From Smithellaceae bacterium (GTDB taxonomy: Bacteria; Desulfobacterota; Syntrophia; Syntrophales; Smithellaceae), in NCBI GenBank assembly GCA_030690945.1, contig JAUYFM010000058.1, positions 1 through 64,000 on the forward strand: 64,000 nt of DNA, in the 5' to 3' direction. The translations under genes were made by a program, and so were the position numbers. Under the pieces are notes generated by a model. The model made no database searches and was not told the DNA's origin. It saw only the letters and a list, made by a program, of their open reading frames with translations. Shown here piece after piece: positions 18,100 to 27,660 of this stretch (positions are counted from its first letter, which is position 1; the number at the start of each line of letters is the position of its first letter).

Positions 18100-20922
18100 A
18101 TGGATTTCATAAGAATCAAGGGCGCGTCCCAACATAATCTCAAAAAAGTTAATCTGGATATTCCCCGCGACAAGCTGGTGGTCATCACCGGCGTCTCCGG
18201 CTCCGGCAAATCTTCCCTGGCGTTCGACACCATTTACGCCGAAGGTCAGCGCCGTTATGTCGAATCGCTCTCCACTTACGCGCGCCAGTTTATCGGCCAG
18301 ATGGACAAGCCGGATGTGGAATCCATCGAAGGCCTCTCGCCCGCGATTGCCATTGAGCAGCGCGCGGCCAGCCATAATCCGCGTTCCACCGTGGGCACGG
18401 TCACCGAAATTTACGACTATTTCCGCCTGCTTTTCTCCGGGATCGGCGTCTGTCACTGTTACAGTTGCGGACGGGAAATTAAAGCACAAACCATTGACAA
18501 CATTGTGGCCGGCGTACTTTCCCTGCCTGAGGGCGCGCGCTTCAGCGTCATGGCGCCTTTGGTCCGCGGGAAAAAAGGCGAGTTTGCCAAAGAATTGAAA
18601 AAACTCCAGAAGGAAGGCTTTGCCCGCATACGCATTGACGGCGAAATCCGCGATCTGGCCGAAGATATCATTCTATCCAAAACAAAACGCCACGATATCG
18701 ATCTGATTGTTGACCGCCTGGTCTTGAAGGAAGGCGTTCGAAAAAGACTGCGCGACTCCGTGGAAATCGCCGCGGGTAAAAGCGACGGCCTGGTCAGGAT
18801 CGTAACCGCCGACGGGTGTGAAACGCTGTACTCTGAAAAATACGCATGTCCCGATTGCGGCATCAGCATGGCGTCACTTGCGCCCCGCGTGTTTTCGTTC
18901 AACAGCCCCTACGGCGCCTGCCCGGCGTGTAACGGTCTGGGTTCGCGCATGCACTTCGCACTCGACCTGGTGGTGCCGGACGCAGGCCTGTCGCTTCGCG
19001 AGGGTGCTATCGCGCCCTGGGCCGGACGAAACTCCCTTTACTATCATAACATGCTCGATGCGCTGTCTTCGCATTATAAGTTCGACATCAACACACCGTT
19101 TAACAAACTGCCCGAAAAAATCCAAAACGTTCTCCTTTACGGATCGGGGACCGAATCGATTAAATTCTATTCCGACCGTCCGGACAAGCGCTACTTCGCC
19201 CACCGTTCCTTTGAGGGTGTGATCAAACAACTGGAACGGCGCTGGCGGGAAACAACCTCCGTAGCGGTGCGCAACGATCTGGGACGCTACATTGACTTGA
19301 GGCCCTGTGAAACCTGCGGCGGCGCGCGCCTGAAGAAAGAAAGCCTGGCCGTTACCGTGGGCGGCAAAAACATCTATGACCTGTGCCTGATGTCCATCCG
19401 CGAATGCTTCCAATTTTTTGAAACAGTAACCCTTTCGGCGCAGGAGCTGTTCATTACTGAACGCATTCTCAAAGAAGTCAAAAGCCGCCTTCAGTTTCTG
19501 CTCAATGTCGGCATGGATTATTTGAATCTGGCGCGCTCCACCTCCACCCTGTCGGGCGGCGAGTCCCAGCGCATAAGGCTCGCCACGCAAATCGGCTCCG
19601 GCCTGATGGGCGTTTTGTATGTGCTCGACGAGCCGACCGTCGGCCTGCATCAGAAAGACAATCTGCGGCTGATCGACACGTTAAAAAAACTGCGCGACAT
19701 GGGCAACACCGTGCTGGTCGTGGAGCATGACGCCGATATGATGCTGGCGTGCGACCATATTGTGGATATGGGACCGGGCGCCGGCGCCCAGGGCGGCGAA
19801 GTCATTTTTCAGGGCACGCCCGCCGAAGTGCTGATCAGCGAAACATCGCTCACCGGCAAATTTCTGTCCGGAAGGGAAACAATCGCCGGGCCGGCCGGGA
19901 GGCGCTCCACGAAAGGCCGCCACATCATTCTGGAAGGCGCGTCGCAAAACAATCTCCAGAATATTGATATTAAAATCCCGGCAGGCGTTTTGACGGCGGT
20001 GACCGGCGTGTCCGGTTCCGGCAAAAGCACCATGGTGATTGAAACGCTGTATAAAGTGATGGCGCGCCGCTTAAACCAGCATAGCGGATCGATGGGAAAA
20101 ATCAAACGGGTCAAAGATATGGGAGACATCGAACGGGTGATCATGATTAATCAGCAGCCGATCGGACGGACGCCCCGTTCCAATCCCGTCACATACACCG
20201 GCATCTTTTCTTTTATCCGCGATCTTTTCACAGGGCTCCCGGAAGCGCGCGTGCGCGGCTACAAACCGGGGCGTTTCAGCTTCAACGTCAAAGGCGGGCG
20301 CTGCGAAGCCTGCGAAGGCAATGGTTTGATCAAGATCGAAATGCATTTTCTACCGGATGTCTATGTGACCTGTGACGCCTGCCGGGGCAAGCGCTTCAAC
20401 GCCGACACGCTGGATATCAAATATAAGGATCAGAGCATTGCCGGCGTGCTGGACATGACCGTCCATCAGGCGCTGGATTTCTTTGCCAACATTCCTTCCC
20501 TCCAAACGCATCTGCAGCTCCTGGCCGACGTGGGATTGGGGTATATCCGCCTGGGACAATCGGCCACGACGCTGTCCGGCGGCGAGGCGCAGCGTATCAA
20601 GATTGCGCGGGAGCTGGGCAAAAGAGTGAACAGCAATACCCTGTATATTCTGGACGAGCCGACCATCGGTCTGCACTTTGCGGATATCCAGAGATTGCTC
20701 GATGTGTTGATGCGTCTGGTGGATATGGGCAATACGATGGTGGTGATCGAGCACAATCTGGATATCATCAAATCCGCGGATCATGTGATTGATCTCGGCC
20801 CCGAAGGCGGCCCGGGCGGCGGACGAATTATAGCATCAGGCACGGTTGCGGACGTGGCGCAAAACAAACAATCCCCTACCGGCCTATTTTTAAGAAAAAT
20901 TTTGAACGATCAGAAAAAATGA
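18100..20922 (+). CDS. uvrA: Excinuclease ABC subunit A (UvrA)
   Basis: 940 residues, normal length. Damage-recognition ATPase of nucleotide excision repair; loads UvrB. First ABC ATPase Walker [17 protein letters not shown] (~29), zinc-binding CYSCGREI (~122) and CPDCG / CPACNGLG (~250-275), signature [20 protein letters not shown] (~485), Walker [16 protein letters not shown]. Second ABC unit: [19 protein letters not shown] (~632), zinc finger CEACEGNG / [10 protein letters not shown] (~730-765), [20 protein letters not shown] (~825), [18 protein letters not shown] 18100 follows AGGAAG and gives the standard N-terminus [20 protein letters not shown]. Two repeats separate it from the chaperone gene. 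Confidence 0.96.
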   Translation: MDFIRIKGASQHNLKKVNLDIPRDKLVVITGVSGSGKSSLAFDTIYAEGQRRYVESLSTYARQFIGQMDKPDVESIEGLSPAIAIEQRAASHNPRSTVGTVTEIYDYFRLLFSGIGVCHCYSCGREIKAQTIDNIVAGVLSLPEGARFSVMAPLVRGKKGEFAKELKKLQKEGFARIRIDGEIRDLAEDIILSKTKRHDIDLIVDRLVLKEGVRKRLRDSVEIAAGKSDGLVRIVTADGCETLYSEKYACPDCGISMASLAPRVFSFNSPYGACPACNGLGSRMHFALDLVVPDAGLSLREGAIAPWAGRNSLYYHNMLDALSSHYKFDINTPFNKLPEKIQNVLLYGSGTESIKFYSDRPDKRYFAHRSFEGVIKQLERRWRETTSVAVRNDLGRYIDLRPCETCGGARLKKESLAVTVGGKNIYDLCLMSIRECFQFFETVTLSAQELFITERILKEVKSRLQFLLNVGMDYLNLARSTSTLSGGESQRIRLATQIGSGLMGVLYVLDEPTVGLHQKDNLRLIDTLKKLRDMGNTVLVVEHDADMMLACDHIVDMGPGAGAQGGEVIFQGTPAEVLISETSLTGKFLSGRETIAGPAGRRSTKGRHIILEGASQNNLQNIDIKIPAGVLTAVTGVSGSGKSTMVIETLYKVMARRLNQHSGSMGKIKRVKDMGDIERVIMINQQPIGRTPRSNPVTYTGIFSFIRDLFTGLPEARVRGYKPGRFSFNVKGGRCEACEGNGLIKIEMHFLPDVYVTCDACRGKRFNADTLDIKYKDQSIAGVLDMTVHQALDFFANIPSLQTHLQLLADVGLGYIRLGQSATTLSGGEAQRIKIARELGKRVNSNTLYILDEPTIGLHFADIQRLLDVLMRLVDMGNTMVVIEHNLDIIKSADHVIDLGPEGGPGGGRIIASGTVADVAQNKQSPTGLFLRKILNDQKK

Positions 20923-21364
20923 TGACCTAAGAAACTTCTTTTGGGTAGTGTTTATAAACCCCGATGGGGTTTCACGTTTATAGCTAATTGTGTCAACATA
21001 CGTGCGACCCCGATGGGGTCGTAGATTGTTTTTGGATATGTATTTCTATAAACCTATTGAGACCTTTGCACAACCACTCTATCCGGGCTGCCGGGCACAT
21101 ATCCTCCGCCGGCGCGAAGTCGGGAGAATTTCCGAGAGGTGTCACCCGGCATGCGCCGGGCAGACTCCGTGACGGAGGTGGGCCAAACCGTCACTGCGAT
21201 GAACCTTACACCTGCAATAACACATCCACCCCCTACCCCCGCCAGCGGGGGACATTGTAGGGACTGACGCGTGACCTCGTGTGACCTTCAGGTTATTAGG
21301 TTATCCCCGAACAGTCCGAAAAGCGGCGCGTTCGGAGATAAAATGGATTTTTAAAGGAATAGAC
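20923..21364. other. Gene-free stretch with small palindromes
   Basis: No credible gene. Contains two CCCCGATGGGG palindromes (about 20959-20969 and 21007-21018), a CCCGGC...GCCGGG-type inverted repeat near 21147-21163, a CCCCCGCCAGCGGGGG hairpin at about 21236-21252, and GTGTGACCTTCAGGTTATTAGGTT near 21278-21301, which is also found inside the element at 27524-27659. Confidence 0.55.
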
Positions 21365-21472
21365 TATTGTCCTGTCAACGATACTCTGTCATTTCGAAGG
21401 AGTCATAACGACTGAGAAATCTTAGATTTCTCCCTGCGGTCGAAATGACATTTCTTGATTGACGAGACACTA
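21365..21472. repeat. MITE-like element, family 1 (copy 3)
   Basis: 108 bp, from TATTGTCCTGTCAACGATAC to TTGATTGACGAGACACTA. Same arms and centre as the 17803 copy, but it lacks the ~20-bp TTGCCCCCAGAATGGGGG block, so it is a short subtype like the 27661 copy. Confidence 0.85.
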
Positions 21473-21473
21473 G

Positions 21474-21596
21474 GTGCTTGTAAAAAAATAACTGCTGCAA
21501 AATCCGTCCGCCCTGAGCTTGTCGAAGGGCCGCCATTTATGGTTCGACAAGCTCACCACGAACGGCTAATTGTTCTACTAATTTTTTTACAAGCAC
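21474..21596. repeat. MITE-like element, family 2
   Basis: Ends GTGCTTGTAAAAAAAT (left) and ATTTTTTTACAAGCAC (right) are exact inverted repeats. The interior carries CCTGAGCTTGTCGAAGGG and GTTCGACAAGCTCACC, a second nested palindrome. Flanked by TAG on both sides and placed directly after a family-1 element. No open frame. Confidence 0.8.
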
Positions 21597-21735
21597 TAGG
21601 CTTGATGGCGATCATGATTTCAGTATTTCCGCTTTTTTTCTTTTGTATATTCTGTTATCCTTCAGCATATCGAGCTTCGTGACGATATACAGGCTGGACG
21701 TATAAACTATTTATCACTTTTATGGACTTAAACCT

Positions 21736-22881
21736 ATGAATCCATTTCCATTATCACCATTAAAATACCGGCATTCGATCCTGCTGATTGATGACGAGGC
21801 AGCTATTCTGGACATCATGACCATGATGCTGGCGGATGAAGGGTATGATTTGCACACGGCCGGTTCCGCCGCAGAAGGGCTTAAAATATTAAAAGAATCG
21901 CCGAATTTTTCCCTGATCATCTCCGATCACATGATGCCGGGCATGACCGGCGTGCAATTCTTTGCGCAGGCCCGGGAAATCTGCCCTAACGCGCTGCGCG
22001 TCCTTTTGACCGGCTATACCGACATGGATGCGATGATCGACGCGATCAACAGCGGCGGAATTCATCTGTATCTTACCAAGCCGTGGCAGAGAGATGAATT
22101 GCTCTATTCGATCAACCAGATGCTGTCCAAAGCGGAGCTGATTATCGAGAACCGGCGTCTGGATGAATTGGTCAAAAAACAAAATGAGGAATTGCTCGAA
22201 CTCAACAAAAATCTGGAAGAAAAAGTGCGGATCAAAACGCGCCATCTGGATCAACGGGCCGATGAACTCAAAACCAGCTATGAAAAGACCCGTCTTATTT
22301 TGAGTGGAACCGTGCTGGCCATGTCCAAAATCGTGGAAAGCCGCGATCCTTACACGGCAGGCCATGAACAACAGGTATCCGAAATCGCCGGCCTCATCGC
22401 GCAAAAAATGTCTCTTTCTGACGACCAGGTGGAGGCTGTCCGGATTGCCGGATCGCTTCATGATATCGGCAAAATCGGCGTTCCAGCAGAGATTCTGACT
22501 AAACCGGGACGATTAAGCTGGCTGGAAATGGAGATGATCAAGACCCACACGCAAAATGCTTATGATATTCTCGAGACGATCGAGTTTCCTTATCCGATTG
22601 CGCAGATTATCTTACAGCATCACGAAAGGATGGACGGTTCCGGTTATCCGCAGGGACTCAAAGGAGAGGATATCCTCCTTGCGGCGCGGATTATCGGCGT
22701 AGCCGATGTTCTGGAAGCCATGTCCGCGCATCGGCCCTACCGTCCCGCGCTGGGCATGGAAGCCGCCATGGATGAAATCGTCAAAAACCGCGGCGCCCTT
22801 TACGACCCGAACGTCGTCGATGTCTGCCTCGGTATTTATCAATCCGAAAGTCAAAATGGATTTCTGCAACTGCAGCCCTGA
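21736..22881 (+). CDS. Response regulator with HD-GYP cyclic-di-GMP phosphodiesterase domain
   Basis: 381 residues. Receiver domain (~13-130) with phosphoacceptor Asp in LIISDHMMPGM (~68), acidic pair DDE (~19) and Lys in YLTKPW (~116). A coiled-coil linker (~135-190) leads to an HD-GYP domain (~195-370) with HDIGKIGVP (HD pair, ~247), HHERMDGSGYPQGL (the HxxxxGxGYP signature, ~296) and DVLEAMSAHRPYRPA. Such proteins hydrolyse cyclic-di-GMP when phosphorylated. No sensor kinase is adjacent, so the partner is elsewhere. It is bounded by repeats on both sides and is probably a single-gene unit. Confidence 0.93.
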   Translation: MNPFPLSPLKYRHSILLIDDEAAILDIMTMMLADEGYDLHTAGSAAEGLKILKESPNFSLIISDHMMPGMTGVQFFAQAREICPNALRVLLTGYTDMDAMIDAINSGGIHLYLTKPWQRDELLYSINQMLSKAELIIENRRLDELVKKQNEELLELNKNLEEKVRIKTRHLDQRADELKTSYEKTRLILSGTVLAMSKIVESRDPYTAGHEQQVSEIAGLIAQKMSLSDDQVEAVRIAGSLHDIGKIGVPAEILTKPGRLSWLEMEMIKTHTQNAYDILETIEFPYPIAQIILQHHERMDGSGYPQGLKGEDILLAARIIGVADVLEAMSAHRPYRPALGMEAAMDEIVKNRGALYDPNVVDVCLGIYQSESQNGFLQLQP

Positions 22882-22959
22882 ATCCTTGGCAGAAACTACC
22901 ATGAACGATCTCCTCGCGCCACTTCCTACCAGAGCAGACTTGTCACAATTCATTTTCAT

Positions 22960-23040
22960 GTCATTTCGAAGCAAAGCGAGAAATCTTGTTTTTAATAAAT
23001 TCAAGGTATTAAGATTCCTCACATACGTTCGGAATGACAA
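22960..23040. repeat. Solo GTCATTTCGAA core repeat, intergenic twin of the in-gene copy
   Basis: GTCATTTCGAAGC ... CGTTCGGAATGACAA with internal GAGAAATCTTGTTTTTAATA and AGATTCCTCACATACG. Differs from 3911-3990 at only a few positions. Confidence 0.8.
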
Positions 23041-23218
23041 TTGTTATAATTGCGACACAGTCTCCACCACCTAAAGGTGGCAAGCCTGGTTGGGCGCGAA
23101 GACCGCGCCCCTACGAATGGGTGTCAGCTTGAAAGAACAAGGGGTCTTGCCTGATTGCAATGTCGAATAATACCAAATTGCATTCAAAGGATAACAATTC
23201 GGCAATGAGGCGGCAAGT

Positions 23219-23242
23219 AGGGAACGGTCGCGACCGTTCCCT
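23219..23242. repeat. AGGGAACGGTCGCGACCGTT palindrome (copy 1)
   Basis: A perfect 24-bp palindrome centred on TCGCGA. The same unit occurs at 33291-33314, and with one change (TCTCGA centre) at 29324-29345. Intergenic in each case. Confidence 0.8.
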
Positions 23243-23449
23243 ACAAACACATTGAGGAAACTGATCCCGATTTATCGGGACCAACAAAGTTATCCAAAGA
23301 ATGCGACTTGGTATAAGAAACTTCGCGGTTACTTACGCAGATGTGTATTGCATACGCCCTGGTTGGGCGCGAAGACCACCTGAAGGTGGCAAGACCGCGC
23401 CCTTGGTTGGGCGCGAAAACCGCGCCCCTACTTTCCCGCCCATTTTTCA

Positions 23450-23484
23450 TAAAAAAATCCCCGGAAGGTTGCCCTTCCGGGGAT
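23450..23484 (-). terminator. Rho-independent terminator of the porin gene
   Basis: On the minus strand: stem ATCCCCGGAAGG, loop GCAA, stem CCTTCCGGGGAT, followed by seven T. The 12-bp perfect stem plus T-run, 33 bp past the porin stop, is a textbook intrinsic terminator. Confidence 0.92.
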
Positions 23485-23516
23485 GCACTAATTTTGGAAC
23501 AACACCTTGCGGACTC

Positions 23517-24836
23517 TTAGAAGGTCAGGGTCAGCTTGTTGATCACAAGGAAATCATTGGTAAGGCTATTGGCCTCATCAACGCCTTTGAAATATTTACC
23601 GGTGAACAGATAACCACCACCCAGCATATAGGACAGGTTATTGGTGATTTTATACGTTGCGGTTAAATCCACTTCGTAACCGTAGTCATTGTAAAGCCAT
23701 GTCGCCGACGGTTTCTTATCGGCACTCGCATAAGAAACCGACAAGCCGATATCCAACTTGTCAACAGGTTTCACACCGCCGCGAATCTGTCCGAACCAGG
23801 CGTTGGTCAGCGCACCACCAGTACTCGAACCACCATAACCAGGCGCCGCACCCGCCCAGTAGTTCAAATCACTGTTGAACAGGATCAAAGTGGGCTTATA
23901 GTCCAGACCGCCGCTAGCGCCTCTTACTGCACCATTTCCAGGATCATTACCGGAAACATAAGCAATGGAACCGCCGGCATAGAACATACCGAAATTAGCC
24001 GTGGCATCAACCCACCCGTATAACATACTTAATCTCGTATCGTCGGGCGTACCGGCCTCCCATTTAGCTCCTTGTCCCCAAATGTGATACAACTCAGCCT
24101 GCAGATCCACAGGACCGAGTTTTTGTTTAGCGAAACCTATTGCAACATTCGTATTGCCTATAAAGTTTGATCCCCTGACAGTTGCATTGCGGATGTACTT
24201 ATACAGAAAACCACCCTGACCGGTTTTCCATGCATAATTCACGAAGGCGGTGTAGAAGCTAGAATCCCTGTCGGCAGCGGTTGCGGGATTAATTGCCGTC
24301 TTGCTGAGTTCGCCATCGGGATTTTTACCGGTGATAAGGCCGATCGTGAAGCCTTTGATTGGCAAAATATAGGCAATTCTAGGGGTCGGCATCGACGTAT
24401 CACCGAATACGGTACCATACGCGCCATCGATCTGGTAACCGACCATGAACATACCGATCGGTGAAACGTACTGGGCATACAGCAGATCAAAAACGATGTT
24501 TTCATTTTCAGCTCTGGTGCCGGCGGACATCGTGTCATTGCTTGTTACCAAGGGCACATTGGATCGCGGAGCGCCCCATGCTCTTTCCATGATGTCGGCG
24601 CGGGCGATCAGGCTCAGGCCCGGAGAAACAACAAAATCGGTTCTCAGGCGCAGTCTCTGGAAATAGAAAGCTGTGCTGGGGCCATCGGTTCCCGAGTCTT
24701 TTCTAAGCGTTGTTTTATCCAGATATAAACCTGCCGCATAATACTCGCCGCTGAATTTTACATCAACGGCCATCGCTGACGTGCTGAAGGCTACGATCAA
24801 CCCCAGTGACAGCAAAACTAACCAAAATCTCTTCAT
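23517..24836 (-). CDS. Outer-membrane beta-barrel porin-like protein
   Basis: 439 residues. Signal peptide (cut after AMA, ~23), then alternating amphipathic strands rich in aromatic and Gly/Ser residues (e.g. VKFSGEYYAAGLYLD, FYFQRLRLRTDFVVSPGLSL) and a C-terminal strand LVINKLTLTF ending in Phe, the BAM recognition signature. No specific porin family can be named; it may be a general diffusion porin of the deltaproteobacterial type. A strong ribosome site (AGGAGGATAAA) precedes ATG 24836, an extended -10 promoter lies 125 bp upstream and a strong terminator follows, suggesting a highly expressed monocistronic gene. Likely a client of the SurA-like chaperones at 15819-17805. Confidence 0.88.
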   Translation of the reverse strand: MKRFWLVLLSLGLIVAFSTSAMAVDVKFSGEYYAAGLYLDKTTLRKDSGTDGPSTAFYFQRLRLRTDFVVSPGLSLIARADIMERAWGAPRSNVPLVTSNDTMSAGTRAENENIVFDLLYAQYVSPIGMFMVGYQIDGAYGTVFGDTSMPTPRIAYILPIKGFTIGLITGKNPDGELSKTAINPATAADRDSSFYTAFVNYAWKTGQGGFLYKYIRNATVRGSNFIGNTNVAIGFAKQKLGPVDLQAELYHIWGQGAKWEAGTPDDTRLSMLYGWVDATANFGMFYAGGSIAYVSGNDPGNGAVRGASGGLDYKPTLILFNSDLNYWAGAAPGYGGSSTGGALTNAWFGQIRGGVKPVDKLDIGLSVSYASADKKPSATWLYNDYGYEVDLTATYKITNNLSYMLGGGYLFTGKYFKGVDEANSLTNDFLVINKLTLTF

Positions 24837-24969
24837 TTTATCCTCCTAAAAATTAATAGAGTCAAAAATCTTCCGCCTTTTTCTCGAAACGGGCATTTCT
24901 TGAAAAAGGCCACCTAACCTCTTGCGCATATTTTACGTCTAAATGTCTATCCGCAAAATACACGGCGCG

Positions 24970-24999
24970 AACCTAGCATCGGTCCATCAGTCTTGTCAA
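24970..24999 (-). promoter_or_regulatory. Putative sigma70 promoter of the porin gene
   Basis: On the minus strand: TTGACA (24999-24994), 18-bp spacer ending in TGC, then TAGGTT (24975-24970). The TG extended -10 compensates for the weak hexamer. Implies a leader of about 125 nt before ATG 24836. Confidence 0.5.
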
Positions 25000-25349
25000 T
25001 ATTTTTCTGACGGCCCGAGCACGTTTCGTTTGTTTCTTTGATTCAGCAAATTCAATGCCATAGTTAAAAGCCACATCTAAAAGATCAAGATAATGGGGAT
25101 TCCCCTTTCATCAAACACCATACAATGGCTTGCGGCAAAGCGTTTTAACTTATACTTCTATTTGAAATAATTGAATATATAGATATGAAGCCCGTTCAAT
25201 TCCGATCAACTGTCCTTCATCCGACATGTATCTATTTTTACCACAAACATTGTGTTAGCCGTCACCATTCGGCGCCACAAGACACCTCCCAAACGCATTT
25301 GCGTGTTGTTTTTAACACACAGATGAAGAAAAGCAGCCGCAGGCTGCTT
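25000..25349. other. Gene-free stretch upstream of the heptamer arrays
   Basis: AT-rich, no credible gene. A CAGCCGCAGGCTG palindrome occurs at about 25335-25347 next to the heptamer repeats. Confidence 0.5.
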
Positions 25350-25456
25350 CGTATCTCGTGAAGCGTGAAGCGTATCTCGTAAAGCGTGAAGAAAATGCGT
25401 GAAGCGTATCTCGTGAAGCGTATCTCGTGGAGCGTATCTCGTTGTTCGTGAAGCGG
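25350..25456. repeat. Degenerate CGTGAAG array (minus-sense of the CTTCACG array)
   Basis: Repeated CGTATCTCGTGAAGCGTGAAG units, about 14-21 bp periodicity, built from CGTGAAG and GTATCT. It faces the CTTCACG array at 25473-25528, so the two can fold into a long hairpin. It continues without spacers, so it is not a CRISPR array. Confidence 0.75.
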
Positions 25457-25472
25457 GCATACAACTGTCCTT

Positions 25473-25528
25473 CTTCACGCTTCACGCTTCACGCTTCACG
25501 CTTCACGCTTCACGCTTCACGCTTCACG
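25473..25528. repeat. Perfect tandem heptamer array (CTTCACG)x8
   Basis: Eight exact head-to-tail copies of CTTCACG, 56 bp. Four further copies stand at 29349-29376. Confidence 0.92.
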
Positions 25529-25612
25529 CATTTTCATCTAGTCAATCCACCAATATTCTGATATTAGGTAAGTCATTAATATTTCCCTTAAGAAAAAACG
25601 GAGGTTGAACTT

Positions 25613-25717
25613 ATGTCGAAATCCAAAGATGCGAAAAAAGACACCAAGAAAAAACCGGTCAAATCAGCCAAGGAAAAGAAAGAGGCCAAAAAACAGAAAA
25701 AATCCGGAAAAGAATAA
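25613..25717 (+). CDS. Very small lysine-rich protein (34 residues)
   Basis: ATG 25613 is preceded by a strong ribosome site (GGAGGTTGAACTT, 7-nt spacing). The product begins MSKSKDAKKDTKKKPVKSAK and is about 45% lysine with no hydrophobic core, so it is expected to be unstructured and nucleic-acid or ribosome associated. No named family recognised. The good ribosome site and the codon structure right to a TAA stop favour a real gene. It lies between the heptamer array and the TTAAG array, which makes it a lone gene in a repeat-filled gap. Confidence 0.6.
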   Translation: MSKSKDAKKDTKKKPVKSAKEKKEAKKQKKSGKE

Positions 25718-25728
25718 AAGGAAAACAA

Positions 25729-25857
25729 GATTTAAGATTTAAGATTTAAGGGTTAAGATTTAAGGGTTAAGATTTAAGGATTAAGGGTTAAGATTTAAGG
25801 GTTAAGGGTTAAGATTTAAGATTTAAGAACTTAATACTTAAAACTTAATACTTAATA
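25729..25857. repeat. GATTTAAG / GGTTAAG tandem array
   Basis: About 12 tandem 7-8-bp units (ATTTAAG, GGTTAAG) end in ACTTAATACTTAAAACTTAA, the inverted arm also seen at 12036-12129. Located just upstream of the beta-CASP nuclease gene. Confidence 0.85.
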
Positions 25858-25906
25858 GCAGCTCGTAGTCCATGGCCTCATAACGTCAAGTAGATCAGGA
25901 TGGATT

Positions 25907-27517
25907 ATGAAAATTAAATTCCTCGGGGCCGCAAGAACAGTCACCGGCTCGTGTTATGTTATTGAAACGGATCAGGCGCGATTTGCCGTTGATTGCGGCA
26001 TGCATCAGGGTTCCGACGCCATTGAAAGACGCAACCTGGACGTTGCTCCTTATGACCCGGCCCGGATTGATTTCTTCATCATCACCCATGCGCATATCGA
26101 CCATTCAGGGCTGCTGCCCCGCATGACACAGCAAGGTTTTCGGGGGCCCATTTACGCCACCGAACCAACCGGCGATCTGCTCAAGATACTCCTTCTGGAC
26201 AGCGCGCATATTCAGGAGGTGGAAGCCGCCGGAAAAAATAAAAGATTGCAGCGCACGGGTATGAAAACGGATGCTGTCCCTCTCTACACGACAAAAGACG
26301 CCGAAGCGGTGATGCCGCTTATTAAAACCCGGAAATATGATGAAACCTTCAGTCCGGGCCCCGGCATCAGCGTCCGGTTTCAGGACGCCGGCCATATTCT
26401 GGGCGCAGCCATTGTGGAATTGTTTATAGAAGAAAACGGGGGAACCACGAAACTTGTTTTCTCAGGCGATATCGGCCGTCCCCATCAACTTTTGATGAAA
26501 GAACCCAGCCCGGTGCGTGAGGCGGATTTTCTATTGATGGAATCGACCTACGGCAACCGCAACCACAAAGGCGAACAGGAAAGCCTTGATGAACTGGCTC
26601 TCGCCATTCGCTACAGTTACCGTAATGGAGAGAAGGTGGTCATTCCCGCTTTTGCCGTGGAAAGAACGCAGGAAATTCTTTATTCGCTTCATCTTCTTTT
26701 ACGCGACGGGAAATTGCCCAAGGACATGCCGGTCTATCTGGACAGCCCGCTGGCCATCAAGGCGACGGAAATCTTCCGCCGCTATGCGTCCTACCTGGAT
26801 GGCGAAACCCAGATTCTGCTGAAAAACGGCGAAGATCCGCTCGGCCTCCCCAACCTGAAATTGTCCACCACCACCGAAGAATCCATCCGGATCAACGAAA
26901 CGCGGGAACCGGCCATCGTGATTTCCGCCAGCGGCATGTGCAACGCGGGACGAATCAAGCATCATTTACGGCACAACTTGTGGCGACAAGGCGCCAGCAT
27001 TGTCTTTGTCGGCTTCCAGGCGGAAGGCACGCCGGGCCGTAAGATCGTTGACGGCGCGAAAAAAATACGCATTTTTAATGAAGACATTGCCGTCGCGGCC
27101 AAAGTGTTTACCATCAACGGTTTCTCCGCCCATGCCGGCCAGGACCAGCTTTTGGATTGGCTCAAAAATTTTCAGAGTAAGGCCATGCAGGTCTTTCTGG
27201 TGCATGGCGAATTTTCCGCACAGGAACACCTGGCGTCCTTAATCCGGGATAAATTCGGCCTGTCCGTGACCATACCGGAATACCTGGAAGAAATCCGGCT
27301 GAAACCCGGAACGCCAATAGAGGAGATTAAGCAACCAAAAATCGTTGTTCCGCAGGTTAACTTATCGCCGCTTTTGGCCGACTTAAAAACAAAGCTGGAT
27401 GATGTGGGTGGTAAAATGGGGAAATTTCAATCCCTGTCGGCCTCTCAACAAACCGCGATTGCCGACTTACTCAAACAGGCCGCTCTGAACATTGATGAGA
27501 TAAAGAATAAGTCCTAA
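25907..27517 (+). CDS. MBL-fold beta-CASP RNA-processing nuclease (CPSF73/Ysh1-like)
   Basis: 536 residues. Metallo-beta-lactamase core with zinc motif THAHIDHSG (~60), upstream VDCGMHQG (~28), SGDIGRP (~186) and the beta-CASP motifs: ESTYGNRNH (~206), PAFAVERTQEILYSL, DSPLAIKATEIF, ISASGMCNAGRIKHHL (~340), and INGFSAHAGQ (~403). The family cleaves RNA (endo- and/or 5'-exonuclease); a housekeeping RNA turnover role is likely. The last ~65 residues after LEEIRLKPG are a coiled-coil-like tail specific to bacterial members. AGGATGG precedes ATG 25907. Monocistronic by spacing. Confidence 0.9.
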   Translation: MKIKFLGAARTVTGSCYVIETDQARFAVDCGMHQGSDAIERRNLDVAPYDPARIDFFIITHAHIDHSGLLPRMTQQGFRGPIYATEPTGDLLKILLLDSAHIQEVEAAGKNKRLQRTGMKTDAVPLYTTKDAEAVMPLIKTRKYDETFSPGPGISVRFQDAGHILGAAIVELFIEENGGTTKLVFSGDIGRPHQLLMKEPSPVREADFLLMESTYGNRNHKGEQESLDELALAIRYSYRNGEKVVIPAFAVERTQEILYSLHLLLRDGKLPKDMPVYLDSPLAIKATEIFRRYASYLDGETQILLKNGEDPLGLPNLKLSTTTEESIRINETREPAIVISASGMCNAGRIKHHLRHNLWRQGASIVFVGFQAEGTPGRKIVDGAKKIRIFNEDIAVAAKVFTINGFSAHAGQDQLLDWLKNFQSKAMQVFLVHGEFSAQEHLASLIRDKFGLSVTIPEYLEEIRLKPGTPIEEIKQPKIVVPQVNLSPLLADLKTKLDDVGGKMGKFQSLSASQQTAIADLLKQAALNIDEIKNKS

Positions 27518-27523
27518 TAACAA

Positions 27524-27659
27524 GTTGCATTCAAAGGATAACAAGCCAACGTAGTCCGAACCTCGCGTGACCTTCAGGTTATTAGGTTCGCGTGTTCAAC
27601 GGGTCTAATAACCTGAAGATCACAAGCGACCCGAACTACTGTTAACATTTGAATGCAAC
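27524..27659. repeat. MITE-like element, family 3
   Basis: Ends GTTGCATTCAAAGGATAACA and TGTTAACATTTGAATGCAAC are near-complete inverted repeats, with a nested pair CTTCAGGTTATTAGGT / TCTAATAACCTGAAGATC. It abuts the family-1 element at 27661. One end alone recurs at 23177-23197. Confidence 0.82.
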
Positions 27660-27660
27660 C

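Larger units (their letters stand above)
22882..23449. other. Gene-free stretch packed with short palindromic repeats
   Basis: Holds, in order: a GTCATTTCGAA core repeat (22960-23040); a REP-like GGGCGCGAAGACCGCGCCCC (about 23091-23115); TTGCATTCAAAGGATAACAA (about 23177-23197), matching one end of the element at 27524-27659; the palindrome AGGGAACGGTCGCGACCGTT (23219-23242); a CCCGATTTATCGGG hairpin (about 23266-23280); and two more degenerate REP units (23362-23431). No credible gene. Confidence 0.7.

Noticed and set aside
20988-21260. Short overlapping open frames after uvrA
   Set aside because: They run through CCCCGATGGGG and other palindromic repeats, with no ribosome site and no recognisable fold.
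25350-25528. CRISPR array
   Set aside because: Units are 7 bp and contiguous, with no spacers and no cas genes nearby.
25729-25857. CRISPR array
   Set aside because: Short AT-rich tandem units of variable composition, without unique spacers of constant length.
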